From NCBI RefSeq assembly GCF_000478275.1, contig NZ_ASJB01000042.1:1-64000 (forward strand): 64,000 nt of DNA. Direction: 5' to 3'. The notes beneath the pieces were generated by a model, which ran no database searches, had not been told where the DNA came from, and saw only the letters and a list, made by a program, of their open reading frames with translations. Each line of letters begins with the position of its first letter. The first letter of the stretch is position 1. Below, piece after piece: positions 19,104 to 27,694 of this stretch. The translations under genes and the position numbers were made by a program. The DNA is from Amycolatopsis orientalis DSM 40040 = KCTC 9412. Lineage in GTDB: Bacteria > Actinomycetota > Actinomycetes > Mycobacteriales > Pseudonocardiaceae.

Positions 19104-21167
19104 TCAGGCACTTGAGGTGCAGCGGAAGACGAAGAGGGCGGGGTCACCGCCGTGCTCGGCGGGCGGGACGAGCGGGCAGGAGGCCGCCGCCCAGGCCACG
19201 ATCCGGTACAGCTCCGAATCGGCCGTGAGGAGGCCGCCCGCGCCGCCCAGCACCACGTACCGCAGTTCCCCCGCCGCCACCATCTGCCGCACCTGCGCGA
19301 GCGTCGGCCGCGGTACCTGCCCGGAGAAGCCGCCCATCGGCAGGAAGCGCTCTCCGGTCGGCACGATGAACTGACCGGCGGTCTGCCAGGACGTCGTCGC
19401 CGCGAGGTAGCGAGCGCCTTCGCGATTCGCCCGCAGATAGTCGTACAGCCTCCGCTGCTCGTCGGTCAGGGTGTCCCTCGTGCCGCTGTCCAGATCCACT
19501 CCGACTGGCCCGCTCGGCCCCGCACCGGCCTCGAAGGCGGTGCCCGCGTACTTGTGGTCGAACGCCGACAACCCCCACGCGCACGGAAGCATCAGCACCG
19601 CGGCGAGGCCGGCGACGGCCGCGGGGGCGACCGTCGTGCGCTGCAGGGCGCCGACGGCCAGCACAGCGGTCGCCACCGCCGCACCGCCGAGGGAAAGCCA
19701 GGCCAGCCAAGGCAGGAAGTCCGCGTACCGCGTGGCCAGATACCCCACCCACGCGAGCTGCGCGACGAGCACCGAAGGCAGCATCCAGGCCGTCCGGCGT
19801 TCGCGGTGGAGCCGCAGGCCCAGCACGGCCCCCGCCGCGGCCAGGGCGGCCAGCGGGGGCGCGAGGGCGACGAGGTACGCGCTGTGCAGGACGGTCATCC
19901 GGCTGAGGACCACGGCGAAGGTCAGCAGCCACAGCCCCCACAGCAGGAATCCGCCCCACACCGGGTCGTCGCGCCGGGTCCGGCGGTACCGGACGAGACC
20001 GGCCGCCAGCCCCGCCAGGGCGAGCGGGTACAGCCAGCCGACCTGGGTCGCGTAGCGGTCGCCGAACAGCTTGTGCCAGGCCTGGGGCGGCTCTTCGGCC
20101 TTGGGCACAGGCGCAGGCGCAGGCTCAGGCGCAGGTTCCGGGACGGGTTCCGCGCCGGGCTCCGGAACGGGCTGCGGCTCCGGGACTCCGGGCGGCGGGG
20201 CGGCCAGGCGCTCGAGTTCGGGCGGCAGCACCAGCTCCCCGGTGCGCGAAGGATCCGTGAAGTCGGTCCGGGCGGCGCCGGGAACATGGAGTCCGAACCG
20301 GTCCACGCCGTTGTACCCGAAGACCATCGAGAACGCGTTGTCGTTGGTGGTCGCGTCCACGTAGGGCCGCTCCCCCGCGGGAGTCACCGTGTAGAGCAGG
20401 ATCCAGCTCAACGAGACCGCGGCCAGGACGACACCGGCGATCGCGACCTGCCCGGCCCGCCGCCACCACGACGCGGGAGCGACGAGCAGATACGTCACGG
20501 CGAACGCGGGCACCACCATCCAGGCCTCGAGCATCTTCATCTGGAAGCCGACGCCCACCCAGACCGCGGCGAGGATCAGCCAGCGCGTCCGTGCCCCCGC
20601 CACCGCGATCATGAACGCGTCCGCGGCGAGCAGCAGGCACAGCGTCAGCGCCCCGTCTTCCATGGCGTGCCCGAACACCGAGGCCACGATCGGCGTGAGC
20701 GCGAACAGGCCCGCCGCCAGCAGACCCGCGGCGGCACCCAGCCAGCGCCGGACCAGCCGGTAGAGCACGAGCACCGAAAGCATGCCCCAAACGACCTGCG
20801 GCAGCGTCAGCGACCACTCGTGATAGCCGAAGATCCGCGCGGACAACGCCTGCGGCAGAAAAGCCCCGGCGAGTTTGTCGAGGGTGATCGAAGCGCCCGG
20901 ATCGAAGGCGCCGTAGAAGAACGCCTTCCAGCTCACCGACATGCTCTTCACGGCGACCGCGTAATAGTCCGCGTATCCGCTCCGCCCGATGTTCCACGAA
21001 TACAACGCGCCCGCGAGAACGACGATGCCGAGCAACACCGGACGCGCCCAGTGCGGCTGATCCGGTGGCGAGCGCCAGAACCGCAGCCGCGTCCGGCCAC
21101 GTTCGGGTGTCCCGGCGAATTCCGTGGTTCCGGGCTGCGTCAACGGGGAAAGAGTCTCTTCGGCCAC
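19104..21167 (-). CDS. GT39-type membrane mannosyltransferase
   Basis: A 687-residue polytopic membrane protein of the ArnT/PMT glycosyltransferase superfamily, expected to use a polyprenyl-phosphate sugar on the outer face of the membrane. About ten hydrophobic segments are visible. The first external loop has YADYYAVAVKSM and the SITLDKLAGAFLPQ stretch typical of the family. A Pro/Glu/Ala-rich low-complexity spacer of about 45 residues (near 333-375) separates two membrane blocks, and the C-terminal 170 residues form an external domain. In ramoplanin a homologous membrane enzyme mannosylates Hpg11, so mannosylation of this peptide is the best guess; sugar and site are inferred. GTG start at 21167 with GAGGGA upstream; divergent from the sensor genes. 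Confidence 0.82.
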   Translation of the reverse strand: MAEETLSPLTQPGTTEFAGTPERGRTRLRFWRSPPDQPHWARPVLLGIVVLAGALYSWNIGRSGYADYYAVAVKSMSVSWKAFFYGAFDPGASITLDKLAGAFLPQALSARIFGYHEWSLTLPQVVWGMLSVLVLYRLVRRWLGAAAGLLAAGLFALTPIVASVFGHAMEDGALTLCLLLAADAFMIAVAGARTRWLILAAVWVGVGFQMKMLEAWMVVPAFAVTYLLVAPASWWRRAGQVAIAGVVLAAVSLSWILLYTVTPAGERPYVDATTNDNAFSMVFGYNGVDRFGLHVPGAARTDFTDPSRTGELVLPPELERLAAPPPGVPEPQPVPEPGAEPVPEPAPEPAPAPVPKAEEPPQAWHKLFGDRYATQVGWLYPLALAGLAAGLVRYRRTRRDDPVWGGFLLWGLWLLTFAVVLSRMTVLHSAYLVALAPPLAALAAAGAVLGLRLHRERRTAWMLPSVLVAQLAWVGYLATRYADFLPWLAWLSLGGAAVATAVLAVGALQRTTVAPAAVAGLAAVLMLPCAWGLSAFDHKYAGTAFEAGAGPSGPVGVDLDSGTRDTLTDEQRRLYDYLRANREGARYLAATTSWQTAGQFIVPTGERFLPMGGFSGQVPRPTLAQVRQMVAAGELRYVVLGGAGGLLTADSELYRIVAWAAASCPLVPPAEHGGDPALFVFRCTSSA

Positions 21168-21320
21168 GGCGAGTCCCTCGACACGTAGGTGAAGTTACTG
21201 CGGTGAAGAGCACTTTAGGCGCCAGGAGCCGGACCACAGCAGTGTCAATATCGGCCTAAAGCACGGCCTTTCCCGCCCCCTCCTGTACTTTTGACCGGTT
21301 ACCCGGGCGACGCCGCTTCC

Positions 21321-21326
21321 TATTCT
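21321..21326 (+). promoter_or_regulatory. -10 element of a probable leaderless transcript
   Basis: TATTCT lies 7 bases before the ATG at 21334, and no ribosome site precedes that ATG. Transcription would start at or next to the A of the ATG. The identical spacing occurs at the next gene (21988-21993). No convincing -35 is visible. Confidence 0.4.
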
Positions 21327-21333
21327 TGGCCGC

Positions 21334-21870
21334 ATGACTTCAGCGGAACGACCAGCGGGCATCATGGTCAACGTCGGGCTCGGCATCGTGTTCGCCGCGG
21401 GGATCGTGTTCACGGCAGTCATGCTCATGAACAGCTGGGGCGGCACGTCCTGGGTGTTCGGCTCGACCGTCGCGGTGGTGCTGTCCGGCCTCGCGCTGCT
21501 GCGCGAACGGCAGAAGACCCTCATCGCGGGCGCGGGTGTCGCCGTCGCGGCCCTCGCCGTCGTGGTGTCGCTGATCGCCGGTGATTCCCTGCCGAAGGAG
21601 CCCTCTCCCATCACGGGACTGGCCTTGGCCGTCCTCGTCGGCTCCGCGATCCGGACCCTGCCGAGCGGGGCTGCCATGGCCATCGCCGCGGGCGGTATCG
21701 CGGTGACCGTGGGCGCCTGGGTCGACGGGCGGACCACGGTGCCGTACCTGGCCACCGCGGTCATGGTCATCGCGCTGGTGGTGGGACCGTCGCTGCGGGC
21801 CCGCGACCACCACCTCCGGGTGACCGGTGCCCCGCCGCGGTCGTACTGGTCCGACTCGCCCCAGCGCTGA
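21334..21870 (+). CDS. orphan membrane sensor domain, paralogue of the adjacent kinase N-terminus
   Basis: A 178-residue membrane protein with about five transmembrane segments. It aligns throughout with the N-terminal membrane domain of the next gene: MTSAERPAGIMVNVGLGIVF against the kinase start TTPERWVKVASDTGLGVLF, SWGGTSWVFG against SWGGVSWVPG, and LALAVLVGSAIRTL against LGLAVLIGSAVRAL. It stops where the kinase core would begin, so it has no catalytic part. It could bind the same signal or modulate the kinase by heterodimerising in the membrane. It looks like a tandem duplicate that lost, or never had, its kinase. No ribosome site is seen; leaderless translation is likely. Confidence 0.7.
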   Translation: MTSAERPAGIMVNVGLGIVFAAGIVFTAVMLMNSWGGTSWVFGSTVAVVLSGLALLRERQKTLIAGAGVAVAALAVVVSLIAGDSLPKEPSPITGLALAVLVGSAIRTLPSGAAMAIAAGGIAVTVGAWVDGRTTVPYLATAVMVIALVVGPSLRARDHHLRVTGAPPRSYWSDSPQR

Positions 21871-21987
21871 CATGCGCGAAGACGCTCCCATCGCCCCGCC
21901 CGTCGGCCAGGACGAAACCCCCAGGTCCGACCGCTTCGGGCTGCCCGAGTCGCCGCCGTACGGCCCCTCCGTGCGGCGGCGATTCGG

Positions 21988-21993
21988 TAATCT
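21988..21993 (+). promoter_or_regulatory. -10 element upstream of the histidine kinase
   Basis: TAATCT ends 7 bases before the GTG at 22001, matching the arrangement at 21321-21326. It supports 22001 as the start of a leaderless kinase message separate from the 178-residue gene, and argues against the upstream ATG at 21872. Confidence 0.4.
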
Positions 21994-22000
21994 GACCGGC

Positions 22001-23137
22001 GTGACCACTCCGGAGCGCTGGGTCAAGGTCGCTTCCGACACCGGGCTCGGCGTCCTGTTCCTCGCCGCGATCGCGCTCCAGGTCTTCGCCCTCGCGTCCA
22101 GCTGGGGCGGCGTGTCCTGGGTTCCGGGCGCCCTCGCCGCCGTCGTGGTGTGCGGGCTCGCCCTGGCACGACGCCGCGAGCGCACCTGGACCGCGGTCGT
22201 CGGGCTCATCGTCGTGGCGCTCACGATCCTGCTCGGCCTGCTGCCCGCCATCCACCTTCCCGCCGAACCGGGGCCGGCCATGGCGCTGGGCCTCGCGGTG
22301 CTCATCGGATCCGCGGTCCGGGCACTGGCGCCGGTGCGGGCCGGTGCCATCGGGGGCACCGGACTGCTGCTGATCGCCGTCCAGCTCATCGCCGGGCCGG
22401 TGTCGGCCGTACCCGCCATCGCCGCCGCGGCCTGCCTGGCGGGGGTCACGGCCGGACTGGGGCTGCGGCTGCACGACGGCAGGACGCGGGCCGCCGCCGA
22501 CAGGGTGCGCCGGGACGAACGGCTGGAACTCGCCAGGGAACTGCACGACATCGTGGCCCATCACCTCACCGGGATGCTGCTCCAGTCGCAGGCCGCCCAG
22601 GTCATCGCGCGGCGGAATCCCGAAAAGGTCTCGGAGACGCTGGCCGAGATCGAGGCCGCGGGCACCGACGCCATGATCGCGATGCGCCGCGTCGTCGAGT
22701 TGTTGCGCGACACCGACGACACGGCTCCCGCCTCACCGGAGCCGGAGGGGCTGGGCGAGCTGGTCCGGCGATTCGGCAAACAGCACGCGAACGTCCGGCT
22801 CAGCACTCCCGGCGACGAGTCGGACTGGCCGCCCGAGGTGACCAGCACGGTGTACCGGATCGTCCAGGAGGCGCTGACGAACGTGCTGCGGCACGCGCCG
22901 CACGCCCGTTCGGTCGACGTGACCGTCGGCCGGGACACCGACGGCGTCACCGTCGAAGTCGCCGACGACGCCCCGCCGAGTCCGGCCCGCCCCCACTACC
23001 GCGGGGGTTACGGTCTGATCGGGATGCGCGAACGGGTCGAGACCCTCGGTGGGTCGCTGTCGGCCGGTCCGCGGCCCTCCGGCGCGGGCTGGTCCGTGCG
23101 GACGACCCTGCCCATCCCGACCAGGGAGCCCCGATGA
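22001..23137 (+). CDS. NarL/DesK-type sensor histidine kinase
   Basis: A 378-residue membrane sensor kinase. Residues 15-155 form five to six transmembrane helices with short loops, so the signal is probably sensed in or near the membrane. The HisKA_3 dimerisation domain follows, with ELHDIVAHHLT giving phospho-acceptor His182, then an HATPase domain with the N-box QEALTNVLRHA and the G-box GGYGLIGMRERVETLGG. The start is GTG at 22001, because the paralogue upstream begins at exactly this point of the alignment; an in-frame ATG at 21872 would add 43 residues. It overlaps the response regulator by ATGA. A comparable pair lies in the ramoplanin cluster, so control or self-resistance sensing is plausible. 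Confidence 0.87.
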   Translation: MTTPERWVKVASDTGLGVLFLAAIALQVFALASSWGGVSWVPGALAAVVVCGLALARRRERTWTAVVGLIVVALTILLGLLPAIHLPAEPGPAMALGLAVLIGSAVRALAPVRAGAIGGTGLLLIAVQLIAGPVSAVPAIAAAACLAGVTAGLGLRLHDGRTRAAADRVRRDERLELARELHDIVAHHLTGMLLQSQAAQVIARRNPEKVSETLAEIEAAGTDAMIAMRRVVELLRDTDDTAPASPEPEGLGELVRRFGKQHANVRLSTPGDESDWPPEVTSTVYRIVQEALTNVLRHAPHARSVDVTVGRDTDGVTVEVADDAPPSPARPHYRGGYGLIGMRERVETLGGSLSAGPRPSGAGWSVRTTLPIPTREPR

Positions 23138-23799
23138 CCATCAAGATCCTGCTCGCCGACGACCAGGCGATGGTCCGCGCCGGCCTGCGGTTGATCCTGG
23201 AGGACCAGCCCGACATCGAGGTCATCGGCGAGGCCGAGGACGGCGCGGAAGCGATCAGCATGGCCAGACGGCTGCGGCCCGACGTCTGCCTGGTGGACAT
23301 CAGGATGCCCAAACTCGACGGCATCCAGGTCGCCCGCGCGCTGGCGGGTCCCGGGGTGGCCGATCCGATGCGGATCGTCGTGGTCACCACCTTCGATCTC
23401 GACGAGTACGTCTACGGGGCCCTGCGCGGCGGCGCGGTCGGCTTCGTGCTCAAGGACGCCGGGCCGACGCTGCTCATCGAAGCGGTGCGGGCCGCGCACA
23501 ACGGCGAGGCCCTGGTCTCACCGTCGATCACCTTGCGGCTGCTCAAGCATCTGAACAGCACCGGTGAGGTGTCGCAGACCGATCCGGCGCGGGCGGCGGC
23601 GCTGTCCGGCCGCGAGATGGAGGTCGTGCGGACCATCGCCCGGGGGCTGTCCAACCGGGAGATCGCCGCCGAACTGTTCATCTCCCTCAGCACGGTCAAA
23701 AGCCATGTCGCCGGGATCCAGACCAAGCTCGGGGCGCGCAACCGGGTCGGGATCGCGGCGTGGGCCTGGGAGAACCGGCTCGTGCAGGGCACCACCTGA
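23134..23799 (+). CDS. LuxR/NarL-family response regulator
   Basis: A 221-residue partner of the upstream kinase. The receiver domain has the acidic pair Asp9-Asp10 (LADD), phospho-acceptor Asp55 (CLVDIRMPK), the Thr in VVTTF and Lys107 (VLKDAG), so it looks fully active. A LuxR-type helix-turn-helix occupies about 150-200 (LSGREMEVVRTIARGLSNRE, then STVKSHVAGIQTKL). The ATG overlaps the kinase stop. Its targets are unknown; the short space between this gene and the convergent secreted-protein gene contains no obvious regulon gene, so cluster genes and the mannosyltransferase are candidates. Confidence 0.9.
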   Translation: MTIKILLADDQAMVRAGLRLILEDQPDIEVIGEAEDGAEAISMARRLRPDVCLVDIRMPKLDGIQVARALAGPGVADPMRIVVVTTFDLDEYVYGALRGGAVGFVLKDAGPTLLIEAVRAAHNGEALVSPSITLRLLKHLNSTGEVSQTDPARAAALSGREMEVVRTIARGLSNREIAAELFISLSTVKSHVAGIQTKLGARNRVGIAAWAWENRLVQGTT

Positions 23800-23822
23800 C
23801 GACGTGCCTGAGCGCTGGAATG

Positions 23823-24152
23823 TCACGAGCGCTTGTAGCTTTGGAAGTTGGCTATGCCGCCCTTGGCTTCACCGGGTGCCAGATGCACCCGATTTGTTCC
23901 ACCACAGTTCTTGTCCCAGTACACGTAGTGGCCGTGGTCGGAACGGTTCAACGCGTAGGTGACCCAACCGCCGATATCGATGTTGATGCACTCCGACCCT
24001 TCGGCCGGGGGCCGATTGGCACACACGGCCCCCGTATTACAGAACCTCAGGTATCCGGACGGAACAGCCGCCGAGGACACCGCGGGCGAAAAGCTCAGCA
24101 CAGCCGCCATTGCTGTCATCGTCACCACGGACCTGCGCATGATTCGCATCAT
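23823..24152 (-). CDS. small secreted Cys-rich protein, peptidase-inhibitor I36-like
   Basis: A 109-residue exported protein: a signal peptide with AVSSAA at the cut site, then a mature domain of about 80 residues with four Cys (FCNTGAVC, ECIN, KNCGG) that can form two disulfides. The pattern of aromatic and Gly residues around NTGAVC, GWVTYALN and NFQSYKRS resembles the beta/gamma-crystallin-like I36 inhibitor family of actinomycetes. Start chosen at the ATG 24152, six bases after AAGGAAG; the GTG two codons earlier would sit on the ribosome site. Convergent with the response regulator. A link to the cluster is not evident. Confidence 0.65.
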   Translation of the reverse strand: MMRIMRRSVVTMTAMAAVLSFSPAVSSAAVPSGYLRFCNTGAVCANRPPAEGSECINIDIGGWVTYALNRSDHGHYVYWDKNCGGTNRVHLAPGEAKGGIANFQSYKRS

Positions 24153-24254
24153 TACCACTTCCTTTTCGTTTTACGAACACTTCCACCCTTTTATGTTCTC
24201 GTACAAAGCCTCGACCACACCAGTGCCGACCAATAGACGTATCCGGACAGGCCG

Positions 24255-26846
24255 TCAGGACCGCAGCGCATCGGCCAGCGCGCGCACCGTGGGGTTGAGA
24301 TAGAGCGCACGCGGGTGCAGTGGCGGCAGCCCGCGCTCGCGCATCGCCGCCGCGATCCGCATGGCCAGCAGTGAATTCCCGCCTATTTCCCAGAAACTGT
24401 CGGACGCGCCGACGGCGAAACCGAGCACCTGCCGCCACACCGCCAGCAGCTCACTGGCGAGGTCGTCCCCCGCCGCAGGTTCATCCTCCACATCGGACTC
24501 CGGAAGAGACCCGGCCGCAGCGGGTGCGGCGGGTTCCGGCAGCGCGGCGAGGTCGACTTTCCCGTTGGCGGTCACCGGAAGCGCGGGCAGCGCGGTGATG
24601 GTCGCCGGGACCATGTGGTCCGGCAGGACACGGCCGATCCGCTCCCGCACCGCCGCCGTGGTCCCCTCCGAAAGCACCACGTACGCGTCGAGCCGTCCGG
24701 TGGCCGCGTCCGCCGCGTCGGTCCGGCGCAGCGTGACCGCGGCCGCGGTCACCCCGGCGCATTCCGCCAGCACCGACCTGATCTCCCCCAGTTCGATGCG
24801 GAACCCGCGCAGCTTGACCTGGTCGTCCAGCCGTCCGAGGTGTTCCAGCACGCCGTCCGGCCGTAGCCGTCCCCGGTCGCCGGTGCGGTACATCCGCCCG
24901 CCGCCGAACGGGTCGGCCGGGAAGCGTGCGGCGGTCAGCCCCGGCCGCCGCAGGTAGCCGAGCGCGATGCCGCGGCCGGCGACGTGGATCTCGCCCGCGA
25001 CACCCGGCGGCGCGAGCCGCCCCGACTCGTCCAGCACGGACACCCGCCAGCCGGGAATCGGCCTGCCGACGGATCTCGACCCGGTGAGGGCGTGCCACCG
25101 GGTGATGGTCTCGGCGGTGACATGCACGGTGGTCTCGGTGATGCCGAACATGTTCACCAGACGGCAGCGGGTCTCGGGATACCGGTCCAGCCACGGCAGC
25201 AGGCTCGCGGCGTGCAGGGGTTCGCCGCCGAAGATCACCAGCCGGACCGCCAGCCGTTCGTGGTGCGCGCGGTCCACCTCCGCGAGCGGGGCGAACGCCG
25301 ACGGGGTCTGGCTCAGCACGGTGACCCCGTGCCCCGCCAGCAGTTCGCGCACCTGCTCCGGCGACCGAGAGACCCAGTACGGGACGACGACGAGATGCCC
25401 GCCGGTGAGCAGGCAGCCCCAGATCTCCCAGACCGAGAAGTCGAACGCGACGGAGTGGAAGAACGTCCAGACGTCGGTGGCGCCGAGGGCGAAGTCGTCC
25501 CGGGTGGCGTCCACCAGCGCGACGACGTTGGCGTGCGGGACGAGCACGCCTTTGGGTCTGCCGGTGGAACCCGACGTGTAGATCACGTACGCCGCGTCGT
25601 CCGGGCCACCGCCGGCGGTGGCGGGCGGGCCGTCGCCGCACAGGGCCTCGACGGTCTCCGGCGTCAGCACCCGAAGTCCCGGGGACACGGGAAATCCGGT
25701 GAGCGTGGTGATGACGACGGAGAGCCGGGCGTCCTCGACCGTGTAGGCGAGCCGTTCCGCCGGATAGGCCGGATCGAGGGGAACGTAGGCGGCGCCCGCC
25801 TTGAGCACGGCGAGCAGGACCGCCACCAGTTCCGCCGACCGGTCGAGGCAGACACCGACGAGGTCTCCCGGGTTCACCCCGGCGCCGCGCAGGCCGTCGG
25901 CGAGCCGGCCGGACCACCGGTCGAGTTCGCGGTAGGAGACCTGACCGTCCTCATCGGACAGTGCGATCGCGTCGGGCCGTTCGGAGGCGCGCTCCGCGAA
26001 CACTTCCGGGATGCGGCGCGGCCCGCCGTCCGGGGCCGGTGCCGGACGGCCGAGCGCCACCACGTGTTCACGCTCGGCCTCGTCGAAAATCTCTTTCCCC
26101 GCCGTGCGATGGGCTTCGGCGAGATGCCGGACGAACTGGGCGGCGATCGGCGGGCTCACCCAGGCGGGCCGGTAATGGCATCGCAGCTCGGCCGGGCCGA
26201 CCGTGACGGTCAGCGGGAACGGGGGCGCCAGGCAGGACACGTACTCCCCTGCGCTGTCGAGAGCGAACAGTAATCCCGCGCCGGGAGCCCGCCCTGATCG
26301 GTCTCCCGGCTCGTACCGCGCGAGGACGGCTGCGAGCGCCGACGTCCACCGCTCGGGGTCCGGATCGGTGCCGGACGGCAAGGAGACCCGGAATTCGGCC
26401 GACTCGTCGTCCCCGAAAGCGCGGTCACCCAGTCCCCACTCCGGTACGTGCTCCGCGCCGGACCGGCGGCCCGGTGCCCGCGACCGCGCGGGAGCCGGGC
26501 CGCCCTCCAGCACCGCGGTGGCGAGCAGGCGTAACGCCGGGCCGTCGAACGCGGCCCGGTGCGCGACCACCACCAGCTCCGCCCGGCCGTCGGAGTACTC
26601 GATCAGCGCGGCCCGCGCCCCGCGCCGGGCATCGACGGGCCTGGCCAGTTCGCGCGCCCGGCGCCGGGCACCCGCCGGATCCTCGGCGGTGAACGGGACC
26701 CGCTCGGCCCAGAGCGCTCCCGGCGCCGCGATGCGCGCGAAGCGCCCGGCGACCACGTCGGCGTCGACAGGGCCGTCGAGCCGGAGGCACAGCGCGTGGC
26801 AGTGCCTGGCGTTCCTGGTCTCTTGCGAGGGCATGACCACATCCAT
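24255..26846 (-). CDS. free-standing NRPS A-T protein (Thr code) with a degenerate C-like N-terminus
   Basis: Predicted to activate Thr and load it onto a carrier domain in trans, for the module at 57860-59850 that has no working A domain. Of 863 residues, about 1-255 are a shortened condensation-like region whose active-site motif is AHRAAFDG instead of HHxxxDG, so it should not catalyse peptide bonds. The A domain (about 256-760) is complete: [37 protein letters not shown] and NGKVDLA. Pocket residues read D-F-W-S-I-G-M-V-H-K, the Thr code with Ser for Asn at 278. A carrier domain with GGNSLLA ends the protein. It follows the SDR by 20 bases. The same gene order and role are known for ramoplanin's Ramo17. 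Confidence 0.88.
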   Translation of the reverse strand: MDVVMPSQETRNARHCHALCLRLDGPVDADVVAGRFARIAAPGALWAERVPFTAEDPAGARRRARELARPVDARRGARAALIEYSDGRAELVVVAHRAAFDGPALRLLATAVLEGGPAPARSRAPGRRSGAEHVPEWGLGDRAFGDDESAEFRVSLPSGTDPDPERWTSALAAVLARYEPGDRSGRAPGAGLLFALDSAGEYVSCLAPPFPLTVTVGPAELRCHYRPAWVSPPIAAQFVRHLAEAHRTAGKEIFDEAEREHVVALGRPAPAPDGGPRRIPEVFAERASERPDAIALSDEDGQVSYRELDRWSGRLADGLRGAGVNPGDLVGVCLDRSAELVAVLLAVLKAGAAYVPLDPAYPAERLAYTVEDARLSVVITTLTGFPVSPGLRVLTPETVEALCGDGPPATAGGGPDDAAYVIYTSGSTGRPKGVLVPHANVVALVDATRDDFALGATDVWTFFHSVAFDFSVWEIWGCLLTGGHLVVVPYWVSRSPEQVRELLAGHGVTVLSQTPSAFAPLAEVDRAHHERLAVRLVIFGGEPLHAASLLPWLDRYPETRCRLVNMFGITETTVHVTAETITRWHALTGSRSVGRPIPGWRVSVLDESGRLAPPGVAGEIHVAGRGIALGYLRRPGLTAARFPADPFGGGRMYRTGDRGRLRPDGVLEHLGRLDDQVKLRGFRIELGEIRSVLAECAGVTAAAVTLRRTDAADAATGRLDAYVVLSEGTTAAVRERIGRVLPDHMVPATITALPALPVTANGKVDLAALPEPAAPAAAGSLPESDVEDEPAAGDDLASELLAVWRQVLGFAVGASDSFWEIGGNSLLAMRIAAAMRERGLPPLHPRALYLNPTVRALADALRS

Positions 26847-26866
26847 CCAGGGTTCGGCGGCCGGGG

Positions 26867-27691
26867 TCAGCGGGCGGTGAACCCGCCGTCGACGGTGACG
26901 ACCGATCCGGTGACCTGCCGGGATCCGTCGGAGGCGAGCCAGACGGCGGCCTCGGCGACGTCGGCCGGTTCGATCAGGGCGTTCATGGGCTGCGACTGGA
27001 CGAACGCCGCTTCGTGCTCGCCGTCCGGCACCCGCAGCGATCTGGCGATCTCCGCCAGCATCCGGCCCTCCACCGCGGGGTCGTCCCGGACCGAGCCCGG
27101 GCAGAGGGCGTTGACCCGGACCTTCACCGGGGCGAAGTCGAGCGCCGCGGCCTTGGTCAGCCCGATGACGCCGTGTTTGGCCGCGACGTAGCCCGCGAAG
27201 TGGCGATACCCGACCAGCCCGGCCGTCGAGGCGACGTTGATGATGCTGCCGCTCCGCTGGGCGGTCATGATCTTGCCGACCGCCGCCGTCGCCCGCCAGG
27301 CGCCGGAGAGGTCCACGTCGATCATCAGCTGCCACTCGTCCTCGGTGATCTCGTCGGTGGGGGTACCCGACGGCGTGGCGATCCCGGCGTTGTTGACCAG
27401 GACGTCGATCCGCCCGCTCCAGCCATGGGCGGCGTCGACGGCCTGCCGCAGCGCGGGAAGGTCCCGCACATCCGCCTGCCGGGTCAGCACGGCGGCGCCT
27501 CGCTCGCGGCACAGGTCGGCGGTGTGCTCGAGCTGGCTCGCGCTGCCGAGCGGGTACGACACACCGGGCAGGTCCGCGCAGACGTCGAGGAGGACCAGAT
27601 CGGCACCCTCGCGGGCGAAGGCGACCGCGCAGGCCCGGCCGAGGCCGCGGGCCGCGCCGGTGATGATCGCGGTCTTGCCGTCGAGTCGCAT
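26867..27691 (-). CDS. SDR-family NAD(P)-dependent oxidoreductase
   Basis: A 274-residue short-chain dehydrogenase/reductase with the full set of motifs: TGAARGLG (11-18), NNAG (100-103) and catalytic Ser155, Tyr168 and Lys172. A roughly 20-residue insertion after the second strand (DVCADLPGVSYPLGSASQLE) recalls SDRs that hold a bound nicotinamide cofactor, such as those linked to mycofactocin. It starts 3 bases after the type II thioesterase stop, so the two are co-translated. The ramoplanin cluster has an SDR in the same place. The substrate is unknown; acyl-chain or amino-acid precursor oxidoreduction are candidates. Confidence 0.87.
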   Translation of the reverse strand: MRLDGKTAIITGAARGLGRACAVAFAREGADLVLLDVCADLPGVSYPLGSASQLEHTADLCRERGAAVLTRQADVRDLPALRQAVDAAHGWSGRIDVLVNNAGIATPSGTPTDEITEDEWQLMIDVDLSGAWRATAAVGKIMTAQRSGSIINVASTAGLVGYRHFAGYVAAKHGVIGLTKAAALDFAPVKVRVNALCPGSVRDDPAVEGRMLAEIARSLRVPDGEHEAAFVQSQPMNALIEPADVAEAAVWLASDGSRQVTGSVVTVDGGFTAR

Positions 27692-27694
27692 GGC

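Noticed and set aside
18863..19147. A small gene on the - strand overlapping the mannosyltransferase end
   Set aside because: It is made of palindrome arms and the duplicated gene end, with no start signal; better explained as repeat DNA.
21872..23137. Histidine kinase starting at the ATG 21872
   Set aside because: The extra 43 residues are polar and unlike any domain, there is no ribosome site, and the paralogue alignment begins exactly at GTG 22001.
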